Shown piece after piece: positions 9,423 through 17,162 of a stretch of DNA of 64,000 bases. Each line of letters opens with the position of its first letter. Position 1 is the first letter of the stretch. Both the position numbers and the translations under genes were made by a program. This DNA comes from CALDSL01 sp039810245 (GTDB lineage Bacteria > Chloroflexota > Anaerolineae > Anaerolineales > Anaerolineaceae): assembly GCA_039810245.1 (NCBI GenBank), contig JBDHWQ010000003.1, forward strand, positions 124,001 to 188,000. The letters are read 5' to 3'. A model generated the notes under the pieces. That model did no database searches. It saw only the letters and a list, made by a program, of their open reading frames with translations, and was not told the origin of the DNA.

Positions 9423-11027
9423 TCACCTTTTTTTGGATTGTTTCATAATCTCTTGGGTCGCGTACCAGCCTGTCAACATTGCGATGGGAACGCCCGCCGG
9501 AGAATAGGCCCATTGGCCGGCTTGATAGATATTTGCGATCGGGGTCATAACGGATTTGGGGATATCTTTCAAGCGGTTGATCACTGGCGGTTCCGTTTCA
9601 AAGGACCATCCGGTAATCGCCCCCTCGGAACTGCCAGAGGTCTTATTGATCGTTAGAGGCGTCGACGAAAACTTGAACAGGATATCTTTATCAATATCCG
9701 GATAGATCGTCTGGGAGAAAATTGCGATGATCCGGTCCTCAATCGTTCTCTTGAACTCGTCATACCAGCCGGCTTTTTCCACCTTTGCCATCAGATCATA
9801 ATCGAATAGGCAGCTAATCATCAACCCGGATTGCCCTTCAGGCGCCAGGCTGCTGTCTCGTATGGCAGGAATGGAAATCTCGAAGGTATTGAGCTGAAGA
9901 TATTTCTCCAGCCAGGCAAGGATCTCGCTTTTTGTTCGTTGCTCAAAATTCTGGATCAGGCCCAGCCTTTCCTCGCCATTCGTTTCTCCCAGGCCTTGCC
10001 TGGAAGGGGTGTAGAACAGGTGCGCGCCGCCATTTTGTTGAAAATAGGAGGGCGGCTGCTTGACCCCCAGAAACATGATGAAGATCGATTCCGCCCCTTT
10101 TGACGAGAGGACGCGCTGCGCTTCCAGCTCAATTTTGCGCGCCGTTGCTGGATCAAGACCGGCCGGATTGATAGATCGATACAGGGTTTTTAAGTCAGCA
10201 GACCAGATCAATTGGTCGTATGGATAGCATTGACCTTCGGAATCGATGACTTTTGACTCGGAGGGAACAACTTCCACAATGCGGGTCTTCAACTGGATTT
10301 CGCCGCCGCATTCACGAATTTTCTCTTGTAATCGACGTTCTAACACACCTGTTCCGCCAAGGGGGTAAAAATAATCAAGGTAAACATAAAAGTATCCCAG
10401 GGCAAAATACGTGGGTGTTTTGCGGAAAAAGTGCTGGGTCAGGATGTCGATCAAGGACTGGTTTTTCGATAAGCCGCGCAAAAAATCTTCCATGGGCAAA
10501 TTGAATTGGTTAAACTTGCGCAGGGCATGTAAGAACTTGAACGTCCAGGGGATCAGTTTTCGGAACACGAACTTTTTGTCGCTCATCACATCCCCAAAAT
10601 TCGGATTGTCAAACTCATACAGCACCTGGTTATATCCAGATAGTTCTCGCATGATCGGAATGATTTTATCGATATCCGGGCGACTTTCCGGGTAAAGATG
10701 AACCAGAACCTGACGATACTTTTGCAAATCGTCCATCGAATTTACCTGGAAAAATTGATCTTCAACGCCGATCGAAATTTTATTTTCCAACAGTTCGCAT
10801 TGAATTCCCAGCTCTTTCAACATGGGTTTCACAATGCCTGAGTTCACAAAAGCCCTCGGGCCCGAGTCAAAGGAAAATCCTCCGCTCTCAAAAGTACTTA
10901 GTAATCCTCCGGTTCGGTCGTTTTTATCAAGAAGCAAGACATTGTTGTTCTTCCGGGTTAAGTAAGCGGCCGCGGTTAACCCAGCCATCCCAGCGCCGAC
11001 GATGACAGTTTTATTTTTCGCTTCCAT
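9423..11027 (-). CDS. CrtI-like FAD-dependent oxidoreductase / desaturase
   Basis: The N-terminus holds a Rossmann FAD-binding motif, VIVGAGMAGLTAAAYL (about residues 8-23), followed by LLDKNDRTGG and FDSGPRAF. This pattern belongs to phytoene desaturases, carotenoid isomerases and all-trans-retinol 13,14-reductase relatives. The C-terminal end AGQWAYSPAGVPIAMLTGWYATQEI matches the second FAD-contact region and runs to the usual end. At 534 residues it is complete. The ATG at 11027 is preferred over an upstream start because GGGAGG lies 5 nt before it; it overlaps the upstream SDR gene by 17 bases, so the two are almost surely translationally coupled. The substrate is unknown. No phytoene synthase is nearby, which argues against a simple carotenoid pathway. 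Confidence 0.85.
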   Translation of the reverse strand: MEAKNKTVIVGAGMAGLTAAAYLTRKNNNVLLLDKNDRTGGLLSTFESGGFSFDSGPRAFVNSGIVKPMLKELGIQCELLENKISIGVEDQFFQVNSMDDLQKYRQVLVHLYPESRPDIDKIIPIMRELSGYNQVLYEFDNPNFGDVMSDKKFVFRKLIPWTFKFLHALRKFNQFNLPMEDFLRGLSKNQSLIDILTQHFFRKTPTYFALGYFYVYLDYFYPLGGTGVLERRLQEKIRECGGEIQLKTRIVEVVPSESKVIDSEGQCYPYDQLIWSADLKTLYRSINPAGLDPATARKIELEAQRVLSSKGAESIFIMFLGVKQPPSYFQQNGGAHLFYTPSRQGLGETNGEERLGLIQNFEQRTKSEILAWLEKYLQLNTFEISIPAIRDSSLAPEGQSGLMISCLFDYDLMAKVEKAGWYDEFKRTIEDRIIAIFSQTIYPDIDKDILFKFSSTPLTINKTSGSSEGAITGWSFETEPPVINRLKDIPKSVMTPIANIYQAGQWAYSPAGVPIAMLTGWYATQEIMKQSKKR

Positions 11028-11961
11028 GAAGACCTCCCAATTCACGGCTGATGGTCCACAGTTTTTCCGCAGCATCTTTGTCCAATGCCGGAGGAGCAAG
11101 CTCTTCCATCGTTGTTAGATTAAAAAACTGACCGGACACTCCTTCCAATTCAGGAGAAACGCCTAAGTAATAAAGAGCTTCTGCGGAAACATCGGCAGTC
11201 CGGGCATTGCGGTCCACCAAAATACGTTTGAAGAATTTGTATCCTTCCCCGTTGTTCTGCCCGCTATTGGTTTTTACATTCCCAGGGTGCATGGCATTTA
11301 CCGTAATGTTGCTCCCCCGGAAATATTCATTTAACTTGATCATCGAGAGAAGCTGCGCCATCTTGGCAGCGCCGTAGCTTTTCAGGCCGGAATAGCGGTG
11401 TTTGTTCCAGGATAGATCATCCAAATAAAGGCCCCAAACCGCGAACCGATAGGCTTCCGAATTGACGAAAAGTATTCGTCCACTGCGTTGGGCCTTAAGC
11501 TTTTCGATGAGGGAATAATTCAGGATGAATGTACTGAGATAATGGGTCTGGAAAACTGCCTCGATGTTGTCACCGGTAAGCGTTTTATGGGTAATATAGA
11601 CGCCCGCATTGTGAATCAGCACATCAATATTCCGATCCAGGCAAGACAACTGCTTTGCCACCGCGTGGACATCCGCTAACCTGGAAAAATCGGCGATTAA
11701 ATAGTCGCATTTCACCTTGAACTCACTGGCCAGGGCCTCACATAACGCTATGGAGCGTTTCTCATTGCGATTAATGCACAAAATGTCGGCGCCATGCGCG
11801 GCGTATTTCTTCGCCGTCGCATATCCAATGCCTGACGTTGCGCCGGTAATAACCACCAGACGGTGCTGAAAATCATCCAAACATATTTTTGGATCTGATC
11901 GAAGGTTGCGCACCATCGCAAATATGTTGGACCACTTGTATTCTTTGAGGTATTTGTTCAT
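11011..11961 (-). CDS. Short-chain dehydrogenase/reductase, retinol dehydrogenase-like
   Basis: A classical SDR with the cofactor motif GATSGIG (residues 40-46), the NAG motif in LIHNAGVY, an active-site Ser in FVNSEAYRF and the catalytic pair in SYGAAK (Tyr and Lys). It resembles the retinol dehydrogenase/WWOX-type branch, with an extra N-terminal stretch of about 30 residues and a C-terminal extension, total 316. It would oxidise or reduce a hydroxyl/carbonyl on a lipid-like molecule using NAD(P). It overlaps the CrtI-like gene by 17 bases, so both enzymes may act in series on one compound. Upstream lies 255 bases before the ATP-grasp gene, enough for a separate promoter. Confidence 0.88.
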   Translation of the reverse strand: MNKYLKEYKWSNIFAMVRNLRSDPKICLDDFQHRLVVITGATSGIGYATAKKYAAHGADILCINRNEKRSIALCEALASEFKVKCDYLIADFSRLADVHAVAKQLSCLDRNIDVLIHNAGVYITHKTLTGDNIEAVFQTHYLSTFILNYSLIEKLKAQRSGRILFVNSEAYRFAVWGLYLDDLSWNKHRYSGLKSYGAAKMAQLLSMIKLNEYFRGSNITVNAMHPGNVKTNSGQNNGEGYKFFKRILVDRNARTADVSAEALYYLGVSPELEGVSGQFFNLTTMEELAPPALDKDAAEKLWTISRELGGLHGSEK

Positions 11962-12216
11962 CCGCCTGTTATATATTTCATGTATGGGGTGGAAAGCTTA
12001 AAACGAGTGTACTAATTTTACTTTGATTTTCCCGCTGTGTTATAGAAAACTTGTTGAAAGTGCTCAAGATAGAGGATCATTGTCGTGGTGAGGAGAGATT
12101 TGGAATGACGGGAAATATCAAAGACCCGGATGAACTTATGTCTTTCAGGTACGAAGGGCAGGCTTGACGCCAAACAGGATTACAGCAAATGCTACTTCCC
12201 TTTCGATTGGGAATGG
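11962..12216. other. Intergenic region, AT-rich
   Basis: This 255-base AT-rich gap separates the SDR start from the end of the ATP-grasp gene. I see no RNA gene, repeat or convincing coding sequence in it. A minus-strand TATAAC near 12044 is the only promoter-like element and is weak. Confidence 0.3.
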
Positions 12217-13251
12217 TTAGCATGCTTTGCCGAGAACACCGCAAGACGTATTCCGCAGCAGGCACTTCAGGATTTCTACGAACGAGATGCCGTATAGATC
12301 CAGGATGACCGATAGGGCGACATCGAACTCTTTGGGTCCAAAGGCTGGATTGCAGTTGGTGTCGATAAAAAAGGGACGACCTGATGGGTCGAGCCGGACA
12401 TCAAACTTGCCATAATCAAACATTCGGGTAATGCCGAATGCCTGTTCGACATATCCTTCTAACAAATCATCCTCATACTTCTCATAGCGGAAAACAGTAT
12501 CGCCCTTCGACAGCCATTGGTTTTCAAAAGTCGTAAAGACATAGTTCCCTTCGGGGTGCAGGAAAACCTTTTCGGCCATATAAACGTTTCGATGCATACC
12601 ATCCAATTGGATGGCAGTGATCTCGCGGCCAGCGATAAACTCTTCAATAAGCACAGGCTGGTGGTATGCTCGGGTCAGGAACCTCAGACGATCGCGGAGA
12701 TGATTCTCATTTTCCGAAACAGCATCATTCGATATTTCGACCGCGCCGTGGATGGCGTTTAGTTTGGATATAAGCGGGAATCGTAACGCAGGATCGATGT
12801 CTTCATCCGGTGCATGGATCAGTTGAAAATTGGGTACGGGGATCCCGGCTTGGCGCAACAGCTTCTTAATCAGGAATTTATTGGTGTCTAACGACAGCCC
12901 CAGAACATCCGCTCCGGTAAATGGAATATTAAGGAAGCCTAAGATACCGGGGATAATCGATGCTAACGTCTCGTCTCCATGAACAGAATCGACCAAATTG
13001 AACACCATATCGGGGCGGTCCTGATTCAATCGAAATGGCAAGTTTTCATTTCCGGGGTATAGCGAGACGATGATGTCTAAGGATTTGAGATATTCTCCGA
13101 TGATCATCGCATCTTCATCCGCGCCTTTTTCCGTGATGAATTGCGCCTCTGTCGCAAAATACTCTTTCTTTACATCACTGTAAATAATGCCAACTTTCCT
13201 GGGTAATACACCATCGTTCGCATTTTTTCCTGTTCGAAGCTTCTTCTGCAC
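12217..13251 (-). CDS. D-alanine-D-alanine ligase-like ATP-grasp protein
   Basis: The protein has the ATP-grasp fold of the D-Ala-D-Ala ligase group. FTGADVLGLSLDTNKFLIK carries the conserved TNK, VLIEEFIAGREIT is the ATP-binding strand, and FDVRLDPSGRPFFIDTNCNPAFGP holds the metal ligands near the end (Asp and Asn). True Ddl enzymes end in ExNTxPG; here the corresponding DTNCNPAF differs, so this is likely an amino-acid or peptide ligase with another substrate. The GTG at 13251 is preferred because AAGGG lies 7 nt upstream; a GTG at 13290 gives a 357-residue version. It is codirectional with, but 255 bases from, the SDR/flavoenzyme pair. Confidence 0.82.
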   Translation of the reverse strand: MQKKLRTGKNANDGVLPRKVGIIYSDVKKEYFATEAQFITEKGADEDAMIIGEYLKSLDIIVSLYPGNENLPFRLNQDRPDMVFNLVDSVHGDETLASIIPGILGFLNIPFTGADVLGLSLDTNKFLIKKLLRQAGIPVPNFQLIHAPDEDIDPALRFPLISKLNAIHGAVEISNDAVSENENHLRDRLRFLTRAYHQPVLIEEFIAGREITAIQLDGMHRNVYMAEKVFLHPEGNYVFTTFENQWLSKGDTVFRYEKYEDDLLEGYVEQAFGITRMFDYGKFDVRLDPSGRPFFIDTNCNPAFGPKEFDVALSVILDLYGISFVEILKCLLRNTSCGVLGKAC

Positions 13252-13396
13252 GGCATTACCCTTTTTTTGTTTGATAGCCCGGTGATACACCAGTCTACAC
13301 CATTCACCGAGCGCATACGTTTATTGAAGTTTGTTCGCGAGTGAAGTTATTATCCAATATTTTCTGTTCCGCATCTTGCGCCAGCAAACCTTGTAT

Positions 13397-13516
13397 TGAC
13401 CAGCCCCCCAAAAACTGGTCCAAAAAATAAGCGATAAATCACGAAAAAAAGTGATTATCACGAAAGGATCGAGGAAGGGACATGGCAAAAAAGACATTCA
13501 GTGCAGAGCAGATCAT
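13397..13516 (+). mobile_element. Truncated left end of an IS3-family element
   Basis: The segment starts with the same terminal sequence as the complete element that follows (TGACCAGCCCCCC here, TGACCTGCCCCCC there). It then carries the first dozen codons of an orfA from an ATG at 13482, reading MAKKTFSAEQII. Exactly at 13517 the terminal inverted repeat of the second element begins. It is therefore the 120-bp left remnant of a related but not identical IS copy, which differs at several bases and has Gln where the intact copy has Asp at the tenth residue. Confidence 0.85.
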
Positions 13517-14784
13517 TGACCTGCCCCCCAAAAATCGGTCCAAAAGATAAGCGGTAAAGAAGGGAAAAACCGAGTATCTTTATGGAAAGAAAGGCAGGCA
13601 AAATGGCAAAGAAAACATTCAGCGCAGAAGACATCATCAACAAACTGCGCGAAGCAGAAGTACTGATCAGCCAGGGCAAGACAGTGGCAGAAGTATGCAA
13701 GGCGATTGGAGTGACGGATCAAACCTACTATCGCTGGAAGAAAGAATACGGTGGGATGCGAACCGATCAGGCCAAACGGCTGAAAGAGTTGGAGCGCGAG
13801 AACGGGCGATTGCGCAAGGTGGTGGCGGACCTGAGTTTGGATATCGAGATTCTGAAGGAAGCCAACGCATTAAAATGACGAGCCCGGCAAAGCGGCGTGC
13901 AGCGGTCGAACAAGTGCGAAAAGTGTTCGGAGTGTCTGAGCGGCGCGCGTGCCGGGTGATTCGACAAGCCAGATCGACGCAGCGTCGTTCGCCGGTGAAG
14001 TGGGAGGATGAAGAACAACTGCACAAAGCGATCGTGCTGCTGGCCAGCAAGTTTGGGCGGTATGGTTACCGGCGCGTGACGGCACTGCTGCGCAACGCGG
14101 GTTGGCAGGTCAATCACAAGCGGGTCGAGCGCATTTGGCGCGCCGAAGGGCTGAAAGTGCCCAAAAAGCAGCCCAAACGGGGACGCTTGTGGGACAATGA
14201 CGGATCCTATGTGCGCCTGCAAGCAGCGTACCCCATGCATGTCTGGAGTTATGACTTTGTGGCAGATCGAACCCATGACGGAAAAACGTTCCGTACCTTG
14301 AATATCATTGATGAGTTCACGCGCGAATGCCTCAAGATCCGTGTGGAACGGTCTCTCAAAGGCGATGATGTGCAGGAGTGCTTGACCGAATTGTTCTGCC
14401 AGCGCGGCGTCCCAGCCTACATTCGCTCGGACAATGGTTCTGAATTCTGCAACGCGCAGATCCGCGCCTGGCTGAATGAACTGGCGGTGAAACCGCTCTT
14501 CATTGAGCCGGGCAGTCCCTGGGAAAATGGCTTTATCGAGAGCTTCAACGGCAAGTTCCGCGACGAGCTCTTGAACCGCGAAATCTTTTACACCCTGAAG
14601 GAGGCCCAAATTATTATCGAGCAGTGGCGAAAGGAGTACAATACGGTTAGACCACACAGCGCCTTAGGCTACCGCCCCCCCCCGCTCCCGAAGCGGTATT
14701 GCTGCGTGAACTGGCAGTTCCGCTGTTCGCTCCGGTGCCCGTCACTACCACTTATTAACTGGACCGATCAACGGGGGCTGGTCA
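13517..14784 (+). mobile_element. IS3-family insertion sequence, about 1.27 kb
   Basis: The left terminal repeat at 13517-13541 and the right one at 14761-14784 are imperfect inverted repeats (TGACC..GCCCCC...ATCGGTCC). The element encodes two overlapping genes, orfA and orfB, in the usual IS3 arrangement. Left and right 3-base flanks are CAT and CTG, so no target duplication is visible. The left flank is the remnant of a second IS and the right flank opens into a gene fragment, so flanking DNA has been rearranged since insertion. Confidence 0.9.
13603..13878 (+). CDS. IS3-family transposase OrfA
   Basis: OrfA (91 residues) is the DNA-binding part of the transposase. Residues about 4-45 form the helix-turn-helix (FSAEDIINKLREAEVLI, VAEVCKAIGVTDQTYYRWKKEYGG), followed by a leucine-zipper-like segment LKELERENGRLRKVVADLSL that mediates dimerisation in this family. 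The ATG at 13603 is chosen because the same start is conserved in the truncated copy just upstream; an in-frame ATG at 13582 is possible. Its stop overlaps the orfB start in the sequence ATGA, which allows coupling. Programmed frameshifting to give an OrfAB fusion is usual for IS3 elements, but I see no clear slippery site. Confidence 0.9.
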   Translation: MAKKTFSAEDIINKLREAEVLISQGKTVAEVCKAIGVTDQTYYRWKKEYGGMRTDQAKRLKELERENGRLRKVVADLSLDIEILKEANALK

Positions 14785-14825
14785 CTGACGGGTCCGCTAC
14801 TTCGGTCTTATTTAAACCGGTCTAA
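13875..14825 (+). CDS. IS3-family transposase OrfB, frameshifted near the end
   Basis: This is the catalytic integrase-core half of the IS3 transposase. An HTH_21-like region (KFGRYGYRRVTALLR) leads into the DDE core: WSYDFVAD gives the first Asp, YIRSDNGSEF the second, and WENGFIESFNGKFRDELLN the Glu, with the conserved spacing. The start is the ATG in the ATGA overlap with orfA. The end is altered: after HSALGYRPP a run of nine C at 14675-14683 puts the frame out of step. One more C (or two fewer) restores the reading APEAVLLRELAV and a TAA at 14756-14758, three bases before the right repeat. The catalytic core is untouched, so activity may persist. Confidence 0.88.
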   Translation: MTSPAKRRAAVEQVRKVFGVSERRACRVIRQARSTQRRSPVKWEDEEQLHKAIVLLASKFGRYGYRRVTALLRNAGWQVNHKRVERIWRAEGLKVPKKQPKRGRLWDNDGSYVRLQAAYPMHVWSYDFVADRTHDGKTFRTLNIIDEFTRECLKIRVERSLKGDDVQECLTELFCQRGVPAYIRSDNGSEFCNAQIRAWLNELAVKPLFIEPGSPWENGFIESFNGKFRDELLNREIFYTLKEAQIIIEQWRKEYNTVRPHSALGYRPPPLPKRYCCVNWQFRCSLRCPSLPLINWTDQRGLVTDGSATSVLFKPV

Positions 14826-15168
14826 CTTTCAAGAAGATGATTATTGGTTAATCCCCGATCAGACGGATGTGGATAATCTACGCGTTGTGGATTATAGTGA
14901 CCAAAGTATGCGAGTTGTCGCCTGTATAAATCAGAGAATAAATAAAGTTGACCACTTTGGGGTAATAATTGAGAAATATCCCTTGCGTCATATTGTAAAC
15001 TTCTATATTTTCATCCGTAACGGAGGATCCTGGAAAGTAGGAAATGTTATTGATATTACTGATCCAAAACAAGGGTTACAAGACTGGGACTTTATGCCTC
15101 AGGATCTCAAAGATATATCTGGGGAAATTAATTCGTTTGTTTACAAGAGTTGCAAAACGGAAAAATGA
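14785..15168 (+). pseudogene. 3' fragment of a gene cut by the IS element
   Basis: An open frame enters directly from the right end of the IS and runs 127 codons to TGA, with no start codon of its own before a GTG at 14869. It is AT-rich, unlike the IS. The encoded piece reads DDYWLIPDQTDVDNLRVVDY, then RVVACINQRINK and KVGNVIDITDP. The alternation of strands and a final WKVGN-type strand looks like the end of an SnoaL/IMS-type alpha-beta domain, but I cannot assign it firmly. It most likely is the C-terminal part of a protein whose 5' half was lost on the far side of the IS. Confidence 0.5.
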
Positions 15169-15186
15169 AAAGACGGGAGAGGATAT

Positions 15187-17070
15187 TTGGATGCATTCAT
15201 TGGTATGGATTGGCTCCCATATAAACATGATCAGACGGTGGTGGGCTGCGAGAGCGCCGCGATCGTGCTAGAGGCGATTGTGGAAACCGGGGAGGAATTC
15301 CTGGCGCGGCCTTCCAATCAAGCTAGGGCGCAGGAGCTGGACAGCAACAGCGTGACCGTGACGGTGCAGAACGCAGACGGCCCGGTGCAGGCCGGCTGGC
15401 CGGTGTACGTCTATGATGGGGAAACGCAGTTGAGCGACGGCGCATATACCGACGAAAACGGGCAGGTGATCTTCACCCTGGAAGAAGGCAGCTACCGCTT
15501 TGTGACCGAAATCTACGGTCATACGTATGCGAGCAGCGCGGAAAACGGCTGCACGGTACCGGGCTGCGACAGCGCCGTGATCGATCCCCCGCGTTTTGGG
15601 ACGGTGGCGGTGGAGGCGCTGGAGGGAGGCGGCAGCCACCATTATGGCGAGATCGTCGCATTTGACGAAGAGGGAAATTGGGTCGCGTCCGCGGAAACGG
15701 GTTATGGCAGCGGAGTCGCCTGGCTGACGCTGCCGGAAGGCAGCTACCGGTTTGGGATCTCGATCGCCGCGCAGTGGTTCTACAGCAGCGAAGGAGCCGA
15801 TTGCGACGTGCCGGGCTGTGAAAGCGCCGTGATCCAACTGCCCGTATTTAACTATGGCGAAGCTACGGTGCGCGATTCGGCGGGTGTGGCGAAAGAGGGC
15901 GTCTATGTGGAACTCTACCGGGGCGATGAGTCTACCGGGATAGGCGATTACACAAATATTAATGGGTTGGTCTACTTCTGGCTGCCGGAAGGGGAATACC
16001 GCTTCCAGGCGGAATACGAAGGGCAGTCGTATTGGAACGAGGGCACGTGCGCGGTGCCGGAATGCGAGACGGTCATCACCCTGCCGCAGTTTGGGGACGT
16101 GGCGGTGACGGTAACCGACCGTGAAGAAACGCCGCTGGCAGGGATTCTCGTATCGGCCTACCAGGGTGGGGAAAACACCTGGAATAGCGTAGAGACGAAC
16201 GAAGCCGGGCAGGCGGTCTTGCACCTGGCGGAAGGCAGATACCGCTTCCAGGCGGAATACGAAGGGCAGATGTACTGGAGCGGGGTAGGAGATCATTGCC
16301 AGGTGCCGGGCTGTTCGACGGTGACAATGCAAGTGGGGCCGGGGGCAGACAACCGGCAAACGGTTAACTACACCTACGACCCACTCAACCGGCTGACGGC
16401 AGCGGAATATGCGGACGGGCGATCTTTCGACTACAGCTACGACGCGGCGGGCAACCGCCTGAGCGAGACGGCGCTGACGATCCCCGGACAAGACCCGCTG
16501 ACCAACACCTACAGCTACGACGACGCCAATCGGCTGTCGGCGGTCAACGGGGTGGCGTACACCTGGGACGCTAATGGCAACCTGCTCTCGGACGGCGCAG
16601 CGACTTACACCTATGATGACGCTAACCGGCTGGCAAGCGTGAGCAACGCGCAGGGCATGGTTCAATACGCCTACAACGGGCTGGGGGACCGGCTGAGCCA
16701 GACGATGAATGGGTCCAAAACCGTCTACCGCCTGGATCTGACCACGGGGCTAACGCAAGTGCTGGACGATGGGCAGCGCACCTATCTGTATGGTAACGGG
16801 CGAATTGGCTATACTGCGGAGGATGCTCCTTTCTACTATCTAGGCGATGCGCTGGGGTCAGTGCGCGAGGTGGTGCAAGGAGACACAGAGCCGCAGGTGA
16901 TGATGATGCGGGATTACGAGCCGTACGGCGAGGTACTGGCGCAGCAGGGCGGCGATGCGAGTGGGATTGGGTATACGGGGGAGATGTTCGACACGCAAAC
17001 CGGGCTGGTGTTCCTGCGGGCAAGGTACTACAGCGATCGTATTCCGATCATAGGGCTTCGGAAAAAATGA
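15187..17070 (+). CDS. Truncated Rhs/YD-repeat protein with four Cys-containing beta domains
   Basis: The 627-residue protein begins with four tandem domains of 80-90 residues. Each has a carboxypeptidase-regulatory or Cna-B-like pattern (G.V.F.LPEG.YRF) and ends in a paired-Cys motif of the form C.VPGC.SAVI. From about residue 395 come YD repeats (YTYDPLNRLTAAEYADG, YSYDAAGNRLSE) and an Rhs-type core, GYTGEMFDTQTGLVFLRARYY. Rhs proteins usually continue with a DPxxGRF segment and a toxin tip; here the frame ends after 12 unrelated residues. There is no signal peptide, and the first 20 residues look unrelated, so the gene is probably cut at both ends. The TTG start with GGGAGAGG just upstream may be fortuitous. 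GC content jumps upward at about 15,240. Confidence 0.7.
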   Translation: MDAFIGMDWLPYKHDQTVVGCESAAIVLEAIVETGEEFLARPSNQARAQELDSNSVTVTVQNADGPVQAGWPVYVYDGETQLSDGAYTDENGQVIFTLEEGSYRFVTEIYGHTYASSAENGCTVPGCDSAVIDPPRFGTVAVEALEGGGSHHYGEIVAFDEEGNWVASAETGYGSGVAWLTLPEGSYRFGISIAAQWFYSSEGADCDVPGCESAVIQLPVFNYGEATVRDSAGVAKEGVYVELYRGDESTGIGDYTNINGLVYFWLPEGEYRFQAEYEGQSYWNEGTCAVPECETVITLPQFGDVAVTVTDREETPLAGILVSAYQGGENTWNSVETNEAGQAVLHLAEGRYRFQAEYEGQMYWSGVGDHCQVPGCSTVTMQVGPGADNRQTVNYTYDPLNRLTAAEYADGRSFDYSYDAAGNRLSETALTIPGQDPLTNTYSYDDANRLSAVNGVAYTWDANGNLLSDGAATYTYDDANRLASVSNAQGMVQYAYNGLGDRLSQTMNGSKTVYRLDLTTGLTQVLDDGQRTYLYGNGRIGYTAEDAPFYYLGDALGSVREVVQGDTEPQVMMMRDYEPYGEVLAQQGGDASGIGYTGEMFDTQTGLVFLRARYYSDRIPIIGLRKK

Positions 17071-17093
17071 AATGCTACAAAGCGGTGATCTAA

Positions 17094-17152
17094 TCGCGCG
17101 AATAATCACGCGCGCGTGAATTGGTTTCACGCGCGCGTGATTATTCGCGCGA
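17094..17152. terminator. 27-bp perfect inverted repeat between convergent genes
   Basis: Two perfect 27-base arms (17094-17120 and 17126-17152) flank a 5-base loop. The arms contain alternating CGCGCG runs. It lies 24 bases after the end of the Rhs-like gene and 11 bases from the end of the convergent AlbA_2 gene, so a bidirectional terminator is the simplest reading. No T-tract follows on either side, so a recombination or protein-binding site is an alternative. Confidence 0.6.
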
Positions 17153-17162
17153 ACGAGCTTTA

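Noticed and set aside
13514..14787. Target-site duplication of the IS element
   Set aside because: The flanking triplets are CAT and CTG, which do not match; flanks were rearranged.
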